A stretch of 64,000 nucleotides of DNA from Serratia sp. UGAL515B_01 (GTDB lineage Bacteria; Pseudomonadota; Gammaproteobacteria; Enterobacterales; Enterobacteriaceae). Location of the stretch: positions 3,097,766 through 3,161,765 of the forward strand of contig NZ_CP109901.1 in NCBI RefSeq assembly GCF_033095805.1, read 5' to 3'. The notes beneath the pieces are model-generated. The model worked only from the letters and a program-made list of their open reading frames with translations. It was not told the origin of the DNA and did no database searches. Of the stretch, positions 43,293 through 57,885 are shown piece by piece. Both the position numbers and the translations under genes were made by a program. How positions within the stretch are numbered: the stretch's first letter is position 1; every line of letters starts with the position of its first letter.

Positions 43293-44033
43293 TCATTCGA
43301 CCTTTGTACGCCACAAGCAAATGCCGCCTTTTTGGGCAATCAGATCCAAGCGCGCCTCATGAGAGTTCACTTCTTCATCACTGGCATACACCACTTTCAT
43401 AGTTGACGCAGGCCTTACGATCCTCTGGATTTCCTGTGCGGAATTCGTTTTTTGTGTGTCTCCTTCCATTTGAAAAGCCATTGAGGTCTGACCACCAGTC
43501 ATCGCCAAATAGACTTCAGCCAGGATCTCCGCATCAAGCAAAGCACCGTGAAGCGTTCGTTTACTATTGTCTATCTCGTAACGGCTACACAGAGCATCAA
43601 GGTTGTTACGTTTGCCCGGAAAGAGGCGGCGAGCCATCAATAGCGTATCGGTTATAGTGCAGAAAGTTTCCGTCTTCGGGATATTTTGCTGCAACATACG
43701 GAACTCATGATCCATAAAGCCGATATCAAACGCCGCGTTATGAATAACGAGTTCACTGCCACGAATAAAATCCAGGAACTCATCGGCGATTTGTTCGAAG
43801 GTTGGCTTATCTGCAAGGAATTCGTCGCTGATGCCATGGACACCATAAGCTTCAGGGTCTACCAGACGGTCAGGCTTGACGTAAACGTGGTAGTTTCGCC
43901 CGGTAAAGCGACGGTTGATCACCTCGACAGCCCCAATCTCGATGATACGGTGGCCCTCGTAGTGAACCCCTAACTTGTTCATACCGGTCGTTTCGGTATC
44001 AAGAACAATCTGTCTAATTGGTGTTGAGATCAT
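43293..44033 (-). CDS. dnaQ: DNA polymerase III epsilon subunit (3'-5' proofreading exonuclease)
   Basis: DnaQ has 246 residues (E. coli 243). The DEDDh exonuclease motifs are complete: [10 protein letters not shown] (Asp12, Glu14), [14 protein letters not shown] (second Asp) and [16 protein letters not shown] (catalytic His and last Asp). A flexible linker rich in Gln/Thr precedes the C-terminal alpha-subunit binding tail ending [13 protein letters not shown]. It is divergent from rnhA with overlapping control regions, as in E. coli. Proofreading therefore looks intact despite gene decay elsewhere. Confidence 0.96.
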   Translation of the reverse strand: MISTPIRQIVLDTETTGMNKLGVHYEGHRIIEIGAVEVINRRFTGRNYHVYVKPDRLVDPEAYGVHGISDEFLADKPTFEQIADEFLDFIRGSELVIHNAAFDIGFMDHEFRMLQQNIPKTETFCTITDTLLMARRLFPGKRNNLDALCSRYEIDNSKRTLHGALLDAEILAEVYLAMTGGQTSMAFQMEGDTQKTNSAQEIQRIVRPASTMKVVYASDEEVNSHEARLDLIAQKGGICLWRTKVE

Positions 44034-44105
44034 ATTGCAGTGCTCATAGCGCTCGTTTATGTCAGACTTAGCCTTTATAAAACTGATTGGAAGAGTCTAC
44101 CAGAG

Positions 44106-44573
44106 ATGCTCAAACAGGTAGAGATTTTCACCGACGGTTCCTGTCTCGGTAATCCGGGCCCCGGTGGCTACGGCGCAATTTTGCGTTATAAGCAACACGA
44201 AAAAATGTTCAGTTCGGGTTTCCGTCTGACGACCAACAACCGTATGGAGTTAATGGCCGCGATTGTTGCACTCGAAGCACTGACCGCTCCCTGTGAGGTT
44301 ATCTTGAGCACTGATAGCCAATATGTCCGCCAAGGGATCACCAGTTGGATCCACAACTGGAAAAAACGCGGCTGGAAAACGACCGATAAAAAACCCGTAA
44401 AGAACGTCGACCTCTGGCAGCGTCTTGATACAGCTATTGGCCAACATACCATCCGTTGGGAATGGGTCAAAGGCCATGCCGGTCACCCGGAAAACGAACG
44501 CTGCGATGTGCTAGCCCGCGATGCCGCCGGTAATCCGACGCAGGATGACTTAGGCTATCAGCCCGAAGCTTAA
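44106..44573 (+). CDS. rnhA: Ribonuclease HI
   Basis: RnhA removes RNA from RNA-DNA hybrids. The start at 44106 ([21 protein letters not shown]) gives 155 residues, as in E. coli; a longer frame from 44040 adds non-conserved sequence overlapping the dnaQ promoter and was rejected. Catalytic acids lie in IFTDGSC (Asp10), NNRMELMAA (Glu48), LSTDSQYV (Asp70) and CDVLARDAA (Asp134), with the His loop [10 protein letters not shown]. It converges on yafS with a 4-bp overlap. Confidence 0.96.
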   Translation: MLKQVEIFTDGSCLGNPGPGGYGAILRYKQHEKMFSSGFRLTTNNRMELMAAIVALEALTAPCEVILSTDSQYVRQGITSWIHNWKKRGWKTTDKKPVKNVDLWQRLDTAIGQHTIRWEWVKGHAGHPENERCDVLARDAAGNPTQDDLGYQPEA

Positions 44574-45298
44574 GGGACGCGACCCGGTTTACGGTAGCTC
44601 TTAGTAGCTCCCACAGCGCGACTGAGAGAAGGTTTTCTTGCACCGAGTTTCATCGGTGTTAGCGTCAAGGGTAGCGTTCTCTTGCGCGCCACGATAACAC
44701 TCAAGCACCCTAACGCGGGTAAATGGGTGCTTAAAAAAATGCCACCTTTTCGCTGCCAAGGAAGGACATGAAAACGCGATTGTTCCAACACCTCGTAATT
44801 CAGCAGGCTGAGCCAGTCCAGTAAACGCATCTGGCTAAACATTCGGCTTACATAAGGCTGACGTTGGCGTAACGTAGGAATCAATTTACCTAACCCCAAC
44901 AGGCTGAAAGGGTTAAAACTGCTGATGACCAACCAGCCATCGTCAATCATCACTCGGTCAATCTCTCGTAACATGCGATGTGGATCGTCTGCATAAGAGA
45001 GCGTATGGGCTAGCAGACAGGCATCAACAGATTTTACGGCAAAGGGTAATTGATATGGGTCTGCTAGTACGTCAAGATTACTACCGTCCAAACCGACACT
45101 GACCTGATGTGAAATCACACATTTTTCAGTGTCCAGCTCGGCGCTAAGATTACCGATTTTTAGAAGATGGAAGCCAAATAATTTTGGCCACCAAGGTTGC
45201 AACTGCCGTTCAAGCGCCCCACGATAGTATTCCCCCCACGGCAACTCAGCCCATGAGTGCGGGCTGACGAGATTTTGCAGAGTATGGGCTGGTTTCAT
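44570..45298 (-). CDS. yafS: SAM-dependent methyltransferase-like protein YafS
   Basis: This 242-residue protein has a class I methyltransferase fold. QHQ-free motif I is weak, but [43 protein letters not shown] follows the acidic-loop and motif-IV pattern, and [20 protein letters not shown] resembles post-IV. The substrate is unknown. It is divergent from gloB, as in E. coli (240 residues). The C-terminal basic tail ([19 protein letters not shown]) is typical of the family. Confidence 0.85.
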   Translation of the reverse strand: MKPAHTLQNLVSPHSWAELPWGEYYRGALERQLQPWWPKLFGFHLLKIGNLSAELDTEKCVISHQVSVGLDGSNLDVLADPYQLPFAVKSVDACLLAHTLSYADDPHRMLREIDRVMIDDGWLVISSFNPFSLLGLGKLIPTLRQRQPYVSRMFSQMRLLDWLSLLNYEVLEQSRFHVLPWQRKGGIFLSTHLPALGCLSVIVARKRTLPLTLTPMKLGARKPSLSRAVGATKSYRKPGRVP

Positions 45299-45342
45299 AA
45301 TTTATTTTCTTCTTTTAAGCCGTTGCAAACGAGAGGTTTACT

Positions 45343-46098
45343 ATGAATCTTATCAGCATTCCTGCTTTCCAGGACAATTACATTTGGCTATTAGATAACC
45401 AGCAAGGACACTGTGTCATCGTCGATCCCGGAGAATCTGGCCCCGTTTTGGAAGCACTATCTCGCCAGCATTTGATCCCTGATGCGATATTGTTAACCCA
45501 TCATCACAACGATCATGTTGATGGCGTACCAGAGATTATTGCTCAATACCCAAATTTGCCAGTATATGGACCACAAGAAACGGGCAAAAAAGGTGCGAAT
45601 CATCAGGTCAACGATGGCGATGTTATAGAGATTAATGGACGCCAATTCATAACAATCGCGGTTCCCGGACATACCCTAGGACACGTTGCATTCTACAGTG
45701 CACCTTATCTTTTCTGCGGGGATACCCTTTTTTCTGCAGGCTGCGGCAGACTTTTTGAAGGTACCGCAGAACAAATGTACCTCTCATTTCAAAGACTCGC
45801 ACAACTTCCCGATGAAACCTTAATTTGTTGCGCACACGAATATACTCTATCAAACCTTAAGTTTGCGCGGGCCGTTTTGCCACAAGATCGAGATATTAAA
45901 ACATATCAGCAACAAGTTGAGGTATTACGGGCAAAAGGCATACCTAGTGTGCCAACAACCTTGCAATTAGAGCGGAAAATAAATCTCTTTTTACGATGCC
46001 ATGATCATGATTTACAAAAAAAAATAGGCGTTTACTCCCCTCCACAAACACTTCACTCAGTTTTTTCTGAGTTACGCCTCCGTAAGGATCGCTTCTAA
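45343..46098 (+). CDS. gloB: Hydroxyacylglutathione hydrolase (glyoxalase II)
   Basis: GloB hydrolyses S-lactoylglutathione to lactate and glutathione, the second step of methylglyoxal detoxification. It has 251 residues, identical in length to E. coli. This is the metallo-beta-lactamase fold, with the dinuclear site in [38 protein letters not shown] and [10 protein letters not shown]. The last part of the gene is A/T-richer than its neighbours (e.g. CAAAAAAAAATAGGCG near 46018), a run that could become a slippage site. Confidence 0.95.
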   Translation: MNLISIPAFQDNYIWLLDNQQGHCVIVDPGESGPVLEALSRQHLIPDAILLTHHHNDHVDGVPEIIAQYPNLPVYGPQETGKKGANHQVNDGDVIEINGRQFITIAVPGHTLGHVAFYSAPYLFCGDTLFSAGCGRLFEGTAEQMYLSFQRLAQLPDETLICCAHEYTLSNLKFARAVLPQDRDIKTYQQQVEVLRAKGIPSVPTTLQLERKINLFLRCHDHDLQKKIGVYSPPQTLHSVFSELRLRKDRF

Positions 46099-46169
46099 CC
46101 TTTTTGTTGTGTTTTTTGACGAAGCAAAGTATGATCGCTCGTCTTTTAAGCAACTAGATTGACATATAT

Positions 46170-47558
46170 ATGAAGACTAAAGCGATGATTCTCGCCTCAG
46201 TCTTGCTAGTGGGTTGCCAGTCGGTCCAGCAGGGCTCACAGGTTCCAGAGCAGCATGCACAGAGTCTGTCTTCGGCAGGTCAAGAAAGTGAAGCAGGAGA
46301 GCACACAGCGGATGGTCGAGCGAGCTCGATGCAGTGGCAGAGTAATACCAGTAGTGCCGCGCAAAAAGACCTGTGGAGCTTCATTAGCGACGAGCTGAAG
46401 ATGGAGGTTCCGGAAAATTCCCGGATCCGTGAGCAAAAAAGAAAGTATTTACAAAACAAGAGCTATCTCCACGATGTTACATTACGGGCAGAGCCGTACA
46501 TGTACTGGATTGTCGGGCAGATTAAAAAACGTAAGATGCCTATGGAACTGGTACTGCTACCCATAGTGGAGAGCGCTTTTAACCCGCATGCCACGTCACA
46601 TGCTAATGCCGCAGGGCTATGGCAGATCGTGCCTCAAACGGGTCGCAATTATGGTTTGAAGAATAATCAGTGGTATGACGGGCGACGTGATGTCGTTGCT
46701 TCAACAACCGCAGCCCTCGACATGCTGGAGCGTTTGAACACCATGTTTGATGGCGACTGGTTACTCACCGTCGCTGCTTACAACAGTGGCGAAGGCCGTG
46801 TGATGCAAGCGGTTAAGGCAAATAAACGTCAAGGTAAGTCTACTGAGTTTTGGGCATTGTCGCTTCCGCGTGAAACGTCAATTTATGTCCCTAAAATGTT
46901 GGCATTGAGAGACATTATCAAGCACAGCAAAAAGTACGGCGTCAAATTACCGAAAACTGACGAAACCCGTGCGTTAGCGCGAATTGATGTCGGCCAGCAA
47001 ATTGGACTCACTCAAGCGGCTGAAATGGCGGGACTTTCAGTCACCAAGATGAAAGCTTACAATCCTGGCTATAAAAAAGGCGTAACAGCTCCGAATGGGC
47101 CCCACTACATCATGGTTCCCAAAGGGCATGCTGAACAATTGAAAGTCTCGCTAGCAGATGGACAAATTGTTGTTCCTGTGGTCAGTAAATTGGAATTGGC
47201 AAAAAACAGCGGGTTGTCTGGCGGAAGTGCGTACAAGGTTCGTTCAGGTGATACGTTATCCAGCATAGCTAAGCGGTTGAGCGTTAAGACAAGCGATCTG
47301 CAAAACTGGAATAACTTGCGTGCCAAAAGTACGCTTAAGATTGGCCAAACCCTAAAGGTAGCCAAAAATAGCAGAACTAACAGCAGTATTACCTATAAAG
47401 TCCGTAAAGGTGATTCGTTAGCCAGTATCGCACGACGTCATGGTGTTGATATTAAAGATGTAAAACGTTGGAACTCAGCACTCGCTAAAGCGAGCCATCT
47501 GCAACCAGGGCTGAAACTGACCTTATTTGTTAACAACAAAGCATCACCAGACAGCTAA
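46170..47558 (+). CDS. mltD: Membrane-bound lytic murein transglycosylase D
   Basis: MltD cleaves peptidoglycan glycan strands at the outer-membrane face. The 462-residue lipoprotein has the lipobox LLVGC at residues 12-16. The transglycosylase domain has the catalytic Glu in LPIVESAFNPHATSHANAAGLWQIV and VAAYNSGEGRV. Two C-terminal LysM repeats (YKVRSGDTLSSIAKRLSV and YKVRKGDSLASIARRHGV) bind murein; their separating linker is rich in basic and Ser residues. The start MKTKAMILASV is the only one that retains the signal. Confidence 0.95.
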   Translation: MKTKAMILASVLLVGCQSVQQGSQVPEQHAQSLSSAGQESEAGEHTADGRASSMQWQSNTSSAAQKDLWSFISDELKMEVPENSRIREQKRKYLQNKSYLHDVTLRAEPYMYWIVGQIKKRKMPMELVLLPIVESAFNPHATSHANAAGLWQIVPQTGRNYGLKNNQWYDGRRDVVASTTAALDMLERLNTMFDGDWLLTVAAYNSGEGRVMQAVKANKRQGKSTEFWALSLPRETSIYVPKMLALRDIIKHSKKYGVKLPKTDETRALARIDVGQQIGLTQAAEMAGLSVTKMKAYNPGYKKGVTAPNGPHYIMVPKGHAEQLKVSLADGQIVVPVVSKLELAKNSGLSGGSAYKVRSGDTLSSIAKRLSVKTSDLQNWNNLRAKSTLKIGQTLKVAKNSRTNSSITYKVRKGDSLASIARRHGVDIKDVKRWNSALAKASHLQPGLKLTLFVNNKASPDS

Positions 47559-47580
47559 ATTTGGGCACAAAAGCCCTCCT

Positions 47581-47604
47581 AAAGCATCCTTCGGGATGCT
47601 TTTT
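47581..47604 (+). terminator. mltD terminator
   Basis: AAAGCATCC and GGATGCTTT pair around TTCG-type loop bases, followed by TTTTT, 22 bp past the mltD stop and ahead of the convergent yafD. Confidence 0.85.
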
Positions 47605-47616
47605 TATTGTTTTATT

Positions 47617-48411
47617 TTACCAAACCGGCTTATCGATTTCCGGGTAGAATTCCACCAATAGCGGATTGTGATCTGAGGCTTTAGTCACCAACACCGATGC
47701 CTCCGCTACGCATAGGTTACGGTAAAAGATGAAGTCTAACGGGCGACCAAACGCTTTTCGACGATGATCGTTGATAAAATTAACCTCATGCAACGCCATA
47801 TCACCAGCAAACTGATATAAAGCATTAATGCGCTTAAGGCTCCAAGCGTTGAAATCTCCCGCCATAATCACTGGCCCTTTATGGCTAGCGAGTTGCTCCC
47901 CTATAGGCCCTAACTGTTTACTGTAAACATTAACCCCTAAGCTGAAGTTCACCGCATGGACGTTCACTACCATCAACAGTTGGCCATTATAAAGTGGGTA
48001 AACAGTAATTAACGCAGACTTGGACAGACGCAACAATGGTTCGCGCTCACGTAACGGGCAACAATAAACCGGATGTGCAGCTGCAAGCGTCATTACACCG
48101 GAAGGATGTTGAGGTAATGCAAAAGCAGGTACCTGATCGGCCGCTAGATAGTTGGAGGTAGCAAAATTGACTAATTCAGGTGTGGCCTGCGCCTCTTGTA
48201 ATAAAACCAGTTGCGCATCTTTTCCATAATTTTTCAACACCGAAAGCCAGTCAGCGCGCTGTTGTTTGAAAATATTCCATACCATTACCCGCAATACACT
48301 GGAAGCAGGTAATGCAACCCCATATGGTAAAGGCTGGTTGATAACTCCAGGAAAAATTCGCTCAACTGGTTGACCTGCGACATACCTCATTGCATAAGTT
48401 AGTTTCGGCAT
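47617..48411 (-). CDS. yafD: Endonuclease/exonuclease/phosphatase-family protein YafD
   Basis: This 264-residue protein matches E. coli YafD (266). EEP-fold motifs are visible: [28 protein letters not shown] (metal Glu), [18 protein letters not shown] (Asp and Asn) and [11 protein letters not shown] (Asp-His). The catalytic pattern supports a phosphodiesterase or nuclease; the substrate is unknown, though envelope stress links are reported for YafD. It is convergent with mltD. Upstream, dkgB and yafC, which separate it from the rrn operon in E. coli, are missing. Confidence 0.92.
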   Translation of the reverse strand: MPKLTYAMRYVAGQPVERIFPGVINQPLPYGVALPASSVLRVMVWNIFKQQRADWLSVLKNYGKDAQLVLLQEAQATPELVNFATSNYLAADQVPAFALPQHPSGVMTLAAAHPVYCCPLREREPLLRLSKSALITVYPLYNGQLLMVVNVHAVNFSLGVNVYSKQLGPIGEQLASHKGPVIMAGDFNAWSLKRINALYQFAGDMALHEVNFINDHRRKAFGRPLDFIFYRNLCVAEASVLVTKASDHNPLLVEFYPEIDKPVW

Positions 48412-48544
48412 GTTATTCGCCTATTTTCCATCAGTATAAAACTGGTAGCAGTGTTATCACTACTAATGAAATGATTATACGCTTACATGACTCTACAGGC
48501 ATCGTAATTAAAGAATTCATCGCATCTTGTTATAGCGGTGGGAT

Positions 48545-48813
48545 TAGGCTGTGTCCCCTTAACTGTACGCGAGCGCCGCTGGCGGTCATTGCGCACAAGC
48601 AAGGCGTGAGCCTCGAGGTTGGGTGGACCCAACAAGCGGCGAACAACGCAGCAATGCACGCCAATGGCGCCAGCCTGTAGGGTCACGCCCCAAAAGCCCA
48701 TTCTCTGTGTTGTCTGGCTTGAACAGAGGGCGACTCTGCCCGTCCCCCTCCGCCTTGATAATGGGCTTTTGGGGCAGCGACGGCACCACGGACAGTTAAG
48801 GGGACACAGCCTA
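48545..48813. mobile_element. MITE-like inverted-repeat element, copy C (most complete)
   Basis: This is 269 bp with perfect 22-bp terminal inverted repeats that begin TAGGCTGTGTCC and end TTAACTGT. It begins and ends with TA, as would an element using a TA target. Inside are the family core GCGAGCGCCGCTGGCGGTCA and an inner region with CCCCAAAAGCCCA / TGGGCTTTTGGGG arms that can fold. Short reading frames inside show no transposase similarity. It lies between yafD and the rrn operon. Confidence 0.85.
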
Positions 48814-49224
48814 GTTAATTTCAATTGGCTAAACGTATACGTCTGTAAAAGTTACTCTTGAAGGGTGATGCATGCTATGCGACTCAAACTTTAACCATAG
48901 CTATGTCTGGGGCAGGACTTATGCCACCTGCTTTAGATATACCACACGAGGCAAGTGGAAAACAATGCAGCCATTTTTTACTTATATGACTCAGATATTG
49001 CCTGCACTGTGGTGCTTGCGCGCCCTTCACACCACCTCTTGACAGGAAACGTTGGAGGGCTAGGGGAAGAAGTGGCATGCACCCGATAGTAGTACATTAT
49101 CTTGGCCCTGGCAGTACTCCGATAAACTCCTACTTTAGTAATAGGAGCACTTTTGATGCCGTTGGCTTATTGCTCAAAGATAATGACAACATGTTGTGTG
49201 TTCACGGTACTTTTTATGCGAAAA
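48814..49224. other. Gap between copy C and tRNA-Asp, no gene recognised
   Basis: This is 411 bp in the place of the lost dkgB-yafC region. Short frames such as MSGAGLMPPALDIPHEASGK (plus strand, interrupted) and LGPGSTPINSYFSNRSTFDA followed by VGLLLKD (plus strand) look like decayed coding DNA, but I do not recognise the genes. No DkgB or YafC motif could be seen. Confidence 0.4.
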
Positions 49225-49249
49225 AGCCCTGAGTTATAAACTCAGGGCT
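49225..49249 (-). terminator. Terminator of the rrn operon / tRNA-Asp copy 2
   Basis: AGCCCTGAGTT and AACTCAGGGCT pair around TAT, and the minus strand continues TTTTTCGC. It closes the rRNA operon after its distal tRNA. Confidence 0.92.
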
Positions 49250-49259
49250 TATCAATAAG

Positions 49260-49336
49260 TGGCGGAACGGACGGGGCTCGAACCCGCGACCCCCTGCGTG
49301 ACAGGCAGGTATTCTAACCAACTGAACTACCGCTCC
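49260..49336 (-). tRNA. aspU: tRNA-Asp (GTC), copy 2, distal in the rrn operon (aspU-like)
   Basis: This is a 77-nt gene with anticodon GTC and encoded CCA, reading the same as the copy at 43062-43138. It follows 5S rRNA by about 90 bp, as aspU follows rrfH in E. coli. With the first copy it forms a direct repeat of about 110 bp (tRNA plus terminator) bracketing the dnaQ-yafD block. Confidence 0.96.
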
Positions 49337-49428
49337 ACCGATTCTTTTACGTTGCATTTTTCAATGCTGGCAAAAACACGCTCGTGTCTATGCCTATTAC
49401 CAGGTGTCACTCTGATAACGCTTATTTA

Positions 49429-49548
49429 ATGCCTGGCAGTGTCCTACTCTCGCATGGGGAGACCCCACACTACCATCGGCGCTACGGCGTTTCACTTCTG
49501 AGTTCGGCATGGGGTCAGGTGGGACCACCGCGCTATTGCCGCCAGGCA
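49429..49548 (-). rRNA. rrf: 5S rRNA
   Basis: This is 120 nt on the minus strand, from TGCCTGGCGGCAATAGCGCG to CACTGCCAGGCAT, with complementary ends. The conserved middle (GGTGGTCCCACCTGACCCCA, then TGCCGAACTCAGAAG) is visible. Confidence 0.97.
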
Positions 49549-49664
49549 AATTCTGTTTCATCCCAACCGCTCACGCTTTCTCACGTGCAGCCATCAGAAC
49601 CAATCCGGAACTTTCGCTGAAAACCGACTCTTTTCTCTCAAATCCAAAACACCTTCGGTGTTGT

Positions 49665-52574
<2,910 letters not shown>

Positions 52575-52710
52575 TCACAACCCGAAGATGTTTCCATCGT
52601 TCGTGCTGCAAACATTTGAGAGACTCTCTGACAGGTTAGTCCTTATCTCAATACTTTTACGGAGAGATAAGTTTCAGCTGTCAGGTTTCAATTTTCAGCT
52701 TGTTCCAGAT

Positions 52711-52721
52711 TGTTAAAGAGC
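52711..52721 (-). promoter_or_regulatory. boxA antitermination site in the 16S-23S spacer
   Basis: The minus strand reads GCTCTTTAACA, the rRNA boxA sequence bound by NusB-S10, between tRNA-Glu and 23S. A second copy lies in the leader at 54782-54792. Confidence 0.85.
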
Positions 52722-52792
52722 AATATCTTAAACACGACTCGAAAGTCATCTTTAAGATATTCGGTGATAATGTCTTTCACTCATTATCGAAT

Positions 52793-52868
52793 TGGCGTCC
52801 CCAAGGGGATTCGAACCCCTGTTACAGCCGTGAAAGGGCAGTGTCCTAGGCCTCTAGACGATGGGGAC
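52793..52868 (-). tRNA. gltW: tRNA-Glu (TTC) in the 16S-23S spacer
   Basis: This is a 76-nt gene starting GTCCCCATCGTCTAGAGGCC, anticodon TTC within GCCCTTTCACGGC, ending GGGGACGCCA. A Glu-type spacer is what the rrnG operon beside clpB carries in E. coli (gltW), whereas rrnH carries Ile and Ala tRNAs. Confidence 0.97.
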
Positions 52869-53073
52869 CCGAAATTTGCTTATCGAATCACCGATTCGAT
52901 AATTTCGGGTAAAGGTGAGATTTTTCAAGAAAAATCGAGCGCCATTGTGACTTGTCACTGCACTTGACAGCCACAAACCGCACAGCACTTAACCACCCAT
53001 ACCACAGGTTTTTTGCTCATTACTTTTCATCAGACAATCTGTGTGGACACTGCACTCAACTAATATCTTTAGG

Positions 53074-54614
<1,541 letters not shown>

Positions 54615-54781
54615 AAAAGCTTGATTTGCTTCAACTCGTGAAGCGATGCTCGAAAATTAACTTTCGTAATAATTCATTCGCATGAATTACTGCTTGGTCA
54701 CTCTTCAAGACTTGATATTTTTTTGCTGCCTAAGCAGCTGGATATCGTCTTGTGAGTGCCCACACAGATTGTCTGATAAAT

Positions 54782-54792
54782 TGTTAAAGAGC
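54782..54792 (-). promoter_or_regulatory. boxA antitermination site in the rrn leader
   Basis: The minus strand reads GCTCTTTAACA, 168 bp before 16S, just after promoter P2; it is the usual leader boxA. Confidence 0.88.
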
Positions 54793-54831
54793 GTTGGTTA
54801 CCGGAAACTTTCACGGTAACGCGGGAGGCAG

Positions 54832-54859
54832 ATAATACGCTTTCCCGCTGAAGAGTCAA
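54832..54859 (-). promoter_or_regulatory. rrn promoter P2
   Basis: On the minus strand TTGACT (54854-54859), a 16-bp spacer and TATTAT (54832-54837) form a sigma70 promoter. The downstream GCCTCCC resembles a GC-rich discriminator typical of stringently controlled rrn promoters. Confidence 0.88.
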
Positions 54860-54963
54860 GCCATTTTCTTATTAAGAAGTGGTGTTTTCACCGGCTTGCT
54901 GCTTCCTGCCTGGGCAACCTGCTTTGCTATAAAGAAGTCGTTGTTCCCGGTCAGTGGAGGCGC

Positions 54964-54991
54964 ATTATAGGGCGTTCTAAAAACACCGCAA
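54964..54991 (-). promoter_or_regulatory. rrn promoter P1
   Basis: On the minus strand TTGCGG (54986-54991), a 16-bp spacer and a perfect TATAAT (54964-54969) are followed by GCGCC. A/T-rich DNA lies just upstream, as an UP element would. Fis sites were not resolved. Confidence 0.85.
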
Positions 54992-55131
54992 CCCCTAATT
55001 TAAAAAAATGTTTCAAATGAGCAAATAACAACCAAAAACACCATTTAAGGATGTTTTATAGGCTGTAAAGTGAGACTTTAGGGACCTGAAGAAAGCAAAT
55101 ACTGGGCAAAGTTGGATAAAGACACAATATA

Positions 55132-55155
55132 GAGGGGCGCTAAAAAACGCCCCTT
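55132..55155 (-). terminator. clpB terminator
   Basis: AGGGGCG and CGCCCCT pair around an A/T loop, 27 bp after the clpB stop. It separates clpB from the rrn promoters on the same strand. Confidence 0.75.
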
Positions 55156-55181
55156 TGCATAGTTACAAACAGCGGCGATGT

Positions 55182-57755
55182 TTATTGTTTGGCAACAATG
55201 TGATCGTTTTCAGCATCCAACGTCACCGGTTTGCCAGGAATTAGCTTGCCGGACAGGATTTGCTGCGCCAACGGATTTTCGATTTCCTGTTGGATAGCTC
55301 GCTTCAATGGCCGCGCCCCATAAACTGGGTCATAACCAGCCTTACCCAACAGCTCCAGCGCAGGTTCCGTAATACTAACTTCATATCCACGCTCTTCCAG
55401 ACGTTTATAAAGACGTGCCAATTGGATCTTGGCAATTTGCGCAATGTGTTTCTGACCTAGCGGATGGAAAACCACTACTTCATCTATACGGTTGATGAAT
55501 TCTGGACGGAAATGATGACTTACCATCTCCATGACCGATTCTTTCATCTGGGCATAGTTAACCTTGCCAAAGTGCTCTTGGATCATATCAGAGCCCAGGT
55601 TAGAGGTCATAATCACCACTGTATTGCGGAAATCAACGGTACGGCCTTGCCCATCGGTAAGACGCCCATCGTCCAACACTTGCAATAGAATGTTGAATAC
55701 ATCCGGATGTGCTTTTTCCACTTCATCGAGCAGGATCACTGAGTAAGGGCGGCGGCGAACAGCTTCTGTCAGATATCCCCCTTCTTCATAGCCGACATAG
55801 CCAGGAGGTGCTCCCACTAGGCGTGATACGGAATGTTTCTCCATAAACTCGGACATGTCGATTCGAACCATAGCATCGTCGCTATCGAACAAGAACGATG
55901 CCAACGCTTTACACAGTTCGGTTTTTCCTACCCCGGTAGGGCCAAGGAACAAGAAGGAACCGATCGGGCGATTAGGATCTGAAAGACCAGCACGGCTGCG
56001 ACGAATAGCGTTAGACACCGCATTGACTGCCTCATTTTGGCCAATCACGCGTGAATGTAGTTCCTGCTCCAGGCGTAACAGTTTATCACGCTCGCCTTCC
56101 AGCATTCTGGCAACAGGTATGCCGGTCGCTTTCGCCAACACTTCTGCAATCTCGGCATCGGTAACACGGTTACGCAACAACTTCACCGTTTTGCCTTCAG
56201 CCTGCGTTGCCGCAGCAAGCTGTTTTTCCAACTCAGGGATTTTGCCATACTGAAGTTCAGACATACGCCCAAGGTCACCCACACGGCGTGCCTGTTCAAG
56301 CGTGATCTTGGCCTGCTCAAGCTCAGCTTTGATATTCTGAGTGCCGGAAAGAGAGGCTTTCTCTGCTTTCCATTCTTCTTCCAGCTCCGAATATTCCCGC
56401 TCTTTCTGATCTAATTCGTCGCTCAGCATTTCTAAACGTTTTTTACTGGCGTCATCCGATTCTTTATTTAGAGCCTGTTGCTCCAGCTTCAACTGAATGA
56501 TACGGCGTTCCAGACGATCAAGAGACTCTGGTTTTGAATCCATCTGCATGCGGATACTAGATGCCGCTTCATCGATCAGGTCGATAGCTTTATCAGGCAG
56601 TTGGCGGTCAGAAATATAACGGTGCGAGAGAGTCGCCGCAGCCACAATCGCCGGGTCAGTAATCTGCACATGGTGATGCAGTTCATAGCGTTCTTTCAAG
56701 CCACGTAAAATAGCAATGGTATCTTCAACGCTCGGTTCCGCTACGTAGACTTTCTGGAAACGGCGCTCTAACGCAGCATCCTTCTCTATATACTGACGAT
56801 ATTCGTTTAGTGTGGTCGCGCCGACGCAGTGCAGCTCACCACGTGCAAGCGCTGGTTTGAGCATGTTGCCGGCATCCATCGCTCCGTCAGCTTTACCGGC
56901 ACCTACCATGGTGTGCAACTCATCAATGAACAGAATGACACTGCCTTCCTGTTTGGAGAGGTCGTTCAGTACCCCTTTTAAACGTTCTTCAAACTCCCCA
57001 CGATATTTTGCTCCAGCAATCAACGCGCCCATATCAAGGGAAAGAACTCGCTTATGTTTCAGCCCTTCGGGCACTTCACCATTAATAATGCGTTGTGCCA
57101 AACCTTCAACAATGGCGGTCTTACCGACCCCTGGCTCACCAATCAGTACCGGGTTGTTTTTGGTCCGACGTTGCAGTACCTGAATGGTTCGACGGATCTC
57201 TTCATCACGGCCAATCACCGGATCGAGTTTGCCCTGTTCGGCACGCTCGGTAAGGTCGATAGTGTATTTTTTCAATGCCTGACGCTGATCTTCAGCACCT
57301 TGATCATCCACGTTTTCACCACCCCGCATTTGTTCAATGGCCTTGGAGACTTTTTCTGCCGATGCACCCGCCGCTTTCAACAGGTCGGTCAAGCTACCGC
57401 GATCTTCAAGCACCGCCAGCACAAACAGTTCGGAAGAAATAAACTTATCCGCGCGCTTTTGCGCCAGCTTGTCGCACAGATTGAGTACACGAACCAGTTC
57501 ATGGGAAGGTTGAACATCACCACCAGTGCCTTCAACTTGCGGTAGACGAGCCAGTGCCTGCTCGATATCTGTGCGAACACGCGTAGCGTCGATCCCGGCG
57601 GATGTCAGTAATGGACGAACCGTACCCCCTTCCTGATTGAGCAAAGCGCTCATCAGATGTAACGGTTCAATAAATTGGTTGTCGCGCCCAAGGGCTGAGG
57701 ATTGGGCATCGGCGAGGGCAAGCTGGAATTTGTTAGTAAGACGATCCAGACGCAT
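55182..57755 (-). CDS. clpB: ClpB disaggregase (Hsp104-type AAA+ chaperone)
   Basis: ClpB works with DnaK to pull proteins out of aggregates. The start [20 protein letters not shown] (57755) gives 857 residues, the same as E. coli; a further ATG 21 bp upstream was rejected. It has an N-domain (about 1-145), AAA-1 with [13 protein letters not shown] and [13 protein letters not shown], a coiled-coil M domain (about 410-530, rich in Glu/Lys/Leu), and AAA-2 with [15 protein letters not shown] and [14 protein letters not shown] sigma32 promoter lies upstream. The 3' neighbour is the rrn operon, as clpB-rrnG in E. coli. Confidence 0.97.
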   Translation of the reverse strand: MRLDRLTNKFQLALADAQSSALGRDNQFIEPLHLMSALLNQEGGTVRPLLTSAGIDATRVRTDIEQALARLPQVEGTGGDVQPSHELVRVLNLCDKLAQKRADKFISSELFVLAVLEDRGSLTDLLKAAGASAEKVSKAIEQMRGGENVDDQGAEDQRQALKKYTIDLTERAEQGKLDPVIGRDEEIRRTIQVLQRRTKNNPVLIGEPGVGKTAIVEGLAQRIINGEVPEGLKHKRVLSLDMGALIAGAKYRGEFEERLKGVLNDLSKQEGSVILFIDELHTMVGAGKADGAMDAGNMLKPALARGELHCVGATTLNEYRQYIEKDAALERRFQKVYVAEPSVEDTIAILRGLKERYELHHHVQITDPAIVAAATLSHRYISDRQLPDKAIDLIDEAASSIRMQMDSKPESLDRLERRIIQLKLEQQALNKESDDASKKRLEMLSDELDQKEREYSELEEEWKAEKASLSGTQNIKAELEQAKITLEQARRVGDLGRMSELQYGKIPELEKQLAAATQAEGKTVKLLRNRVTDAEIAEVLAKATGIPVARMLEGERDKLLRLEQELHSRVIGQNEAVNAVSNAIRRSRAGLSDPNRPIGSFLFLGPTGVGKTELCKALASFLFDSDDAMVRIDMSEFMEKHSVSRLVGAPPGYVGYEEGGYLTEAVRRRPYSVILLDEVEKAHPDVFNILLQVLDDGRLTDGQGRTVDFRNTVVIMTSNLGSDMIQEHFGKVNYAQMKESVMEMVSHHFRPEFINRIDEVVVFHPLGQKHIAQIAKIQLARLYKRLEERGYEVSITEPALELLGKAGYDPVYGARPLKRAIQQEIENPLAQQILSGKLIPGKPVTLDAENDHIVAKQ

Positions 57756-57792
57756 AACACCTCCGATATAGGTCAAAATTGCTACTGGAGAT

Positions 57793-57821
57793 TAAATGAG
57801 GTCATCCCTCAAATTTTCAAG
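57793..57821 (-). promoter_or_regulatory. Sigma32 heat-shock promoter of clpB
   Basis: On the minus strand CTTGAAA (57815-57821), a 13-bp spacer and CCTCATTTA (57793-57801) fit the sigma32 consensus and closely resemble the E. coli clpB promoter. It lies about 40 bp before the start codon. Confidence 0.9.
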
Positions 57822-57885
57822 GTTATCTCGACACTATATTATAAGTACCACGTCATGCATCTGTGGATCGTCCTAAGGCAGTAGG

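Noticed and set aside
46015..46030. Nine-A run near the end of gloB as a second frameshift
   Set aside because: The gloB frame reads through it correctly to a 251-residue product matching E. coli, so it is not a lesion.
48483..48824. 113-codon frame inside MITE copy C
   Set aside because: It covers the whole inverted-repeat element, has no transposase features, and its frame is not kept in copies A or D.
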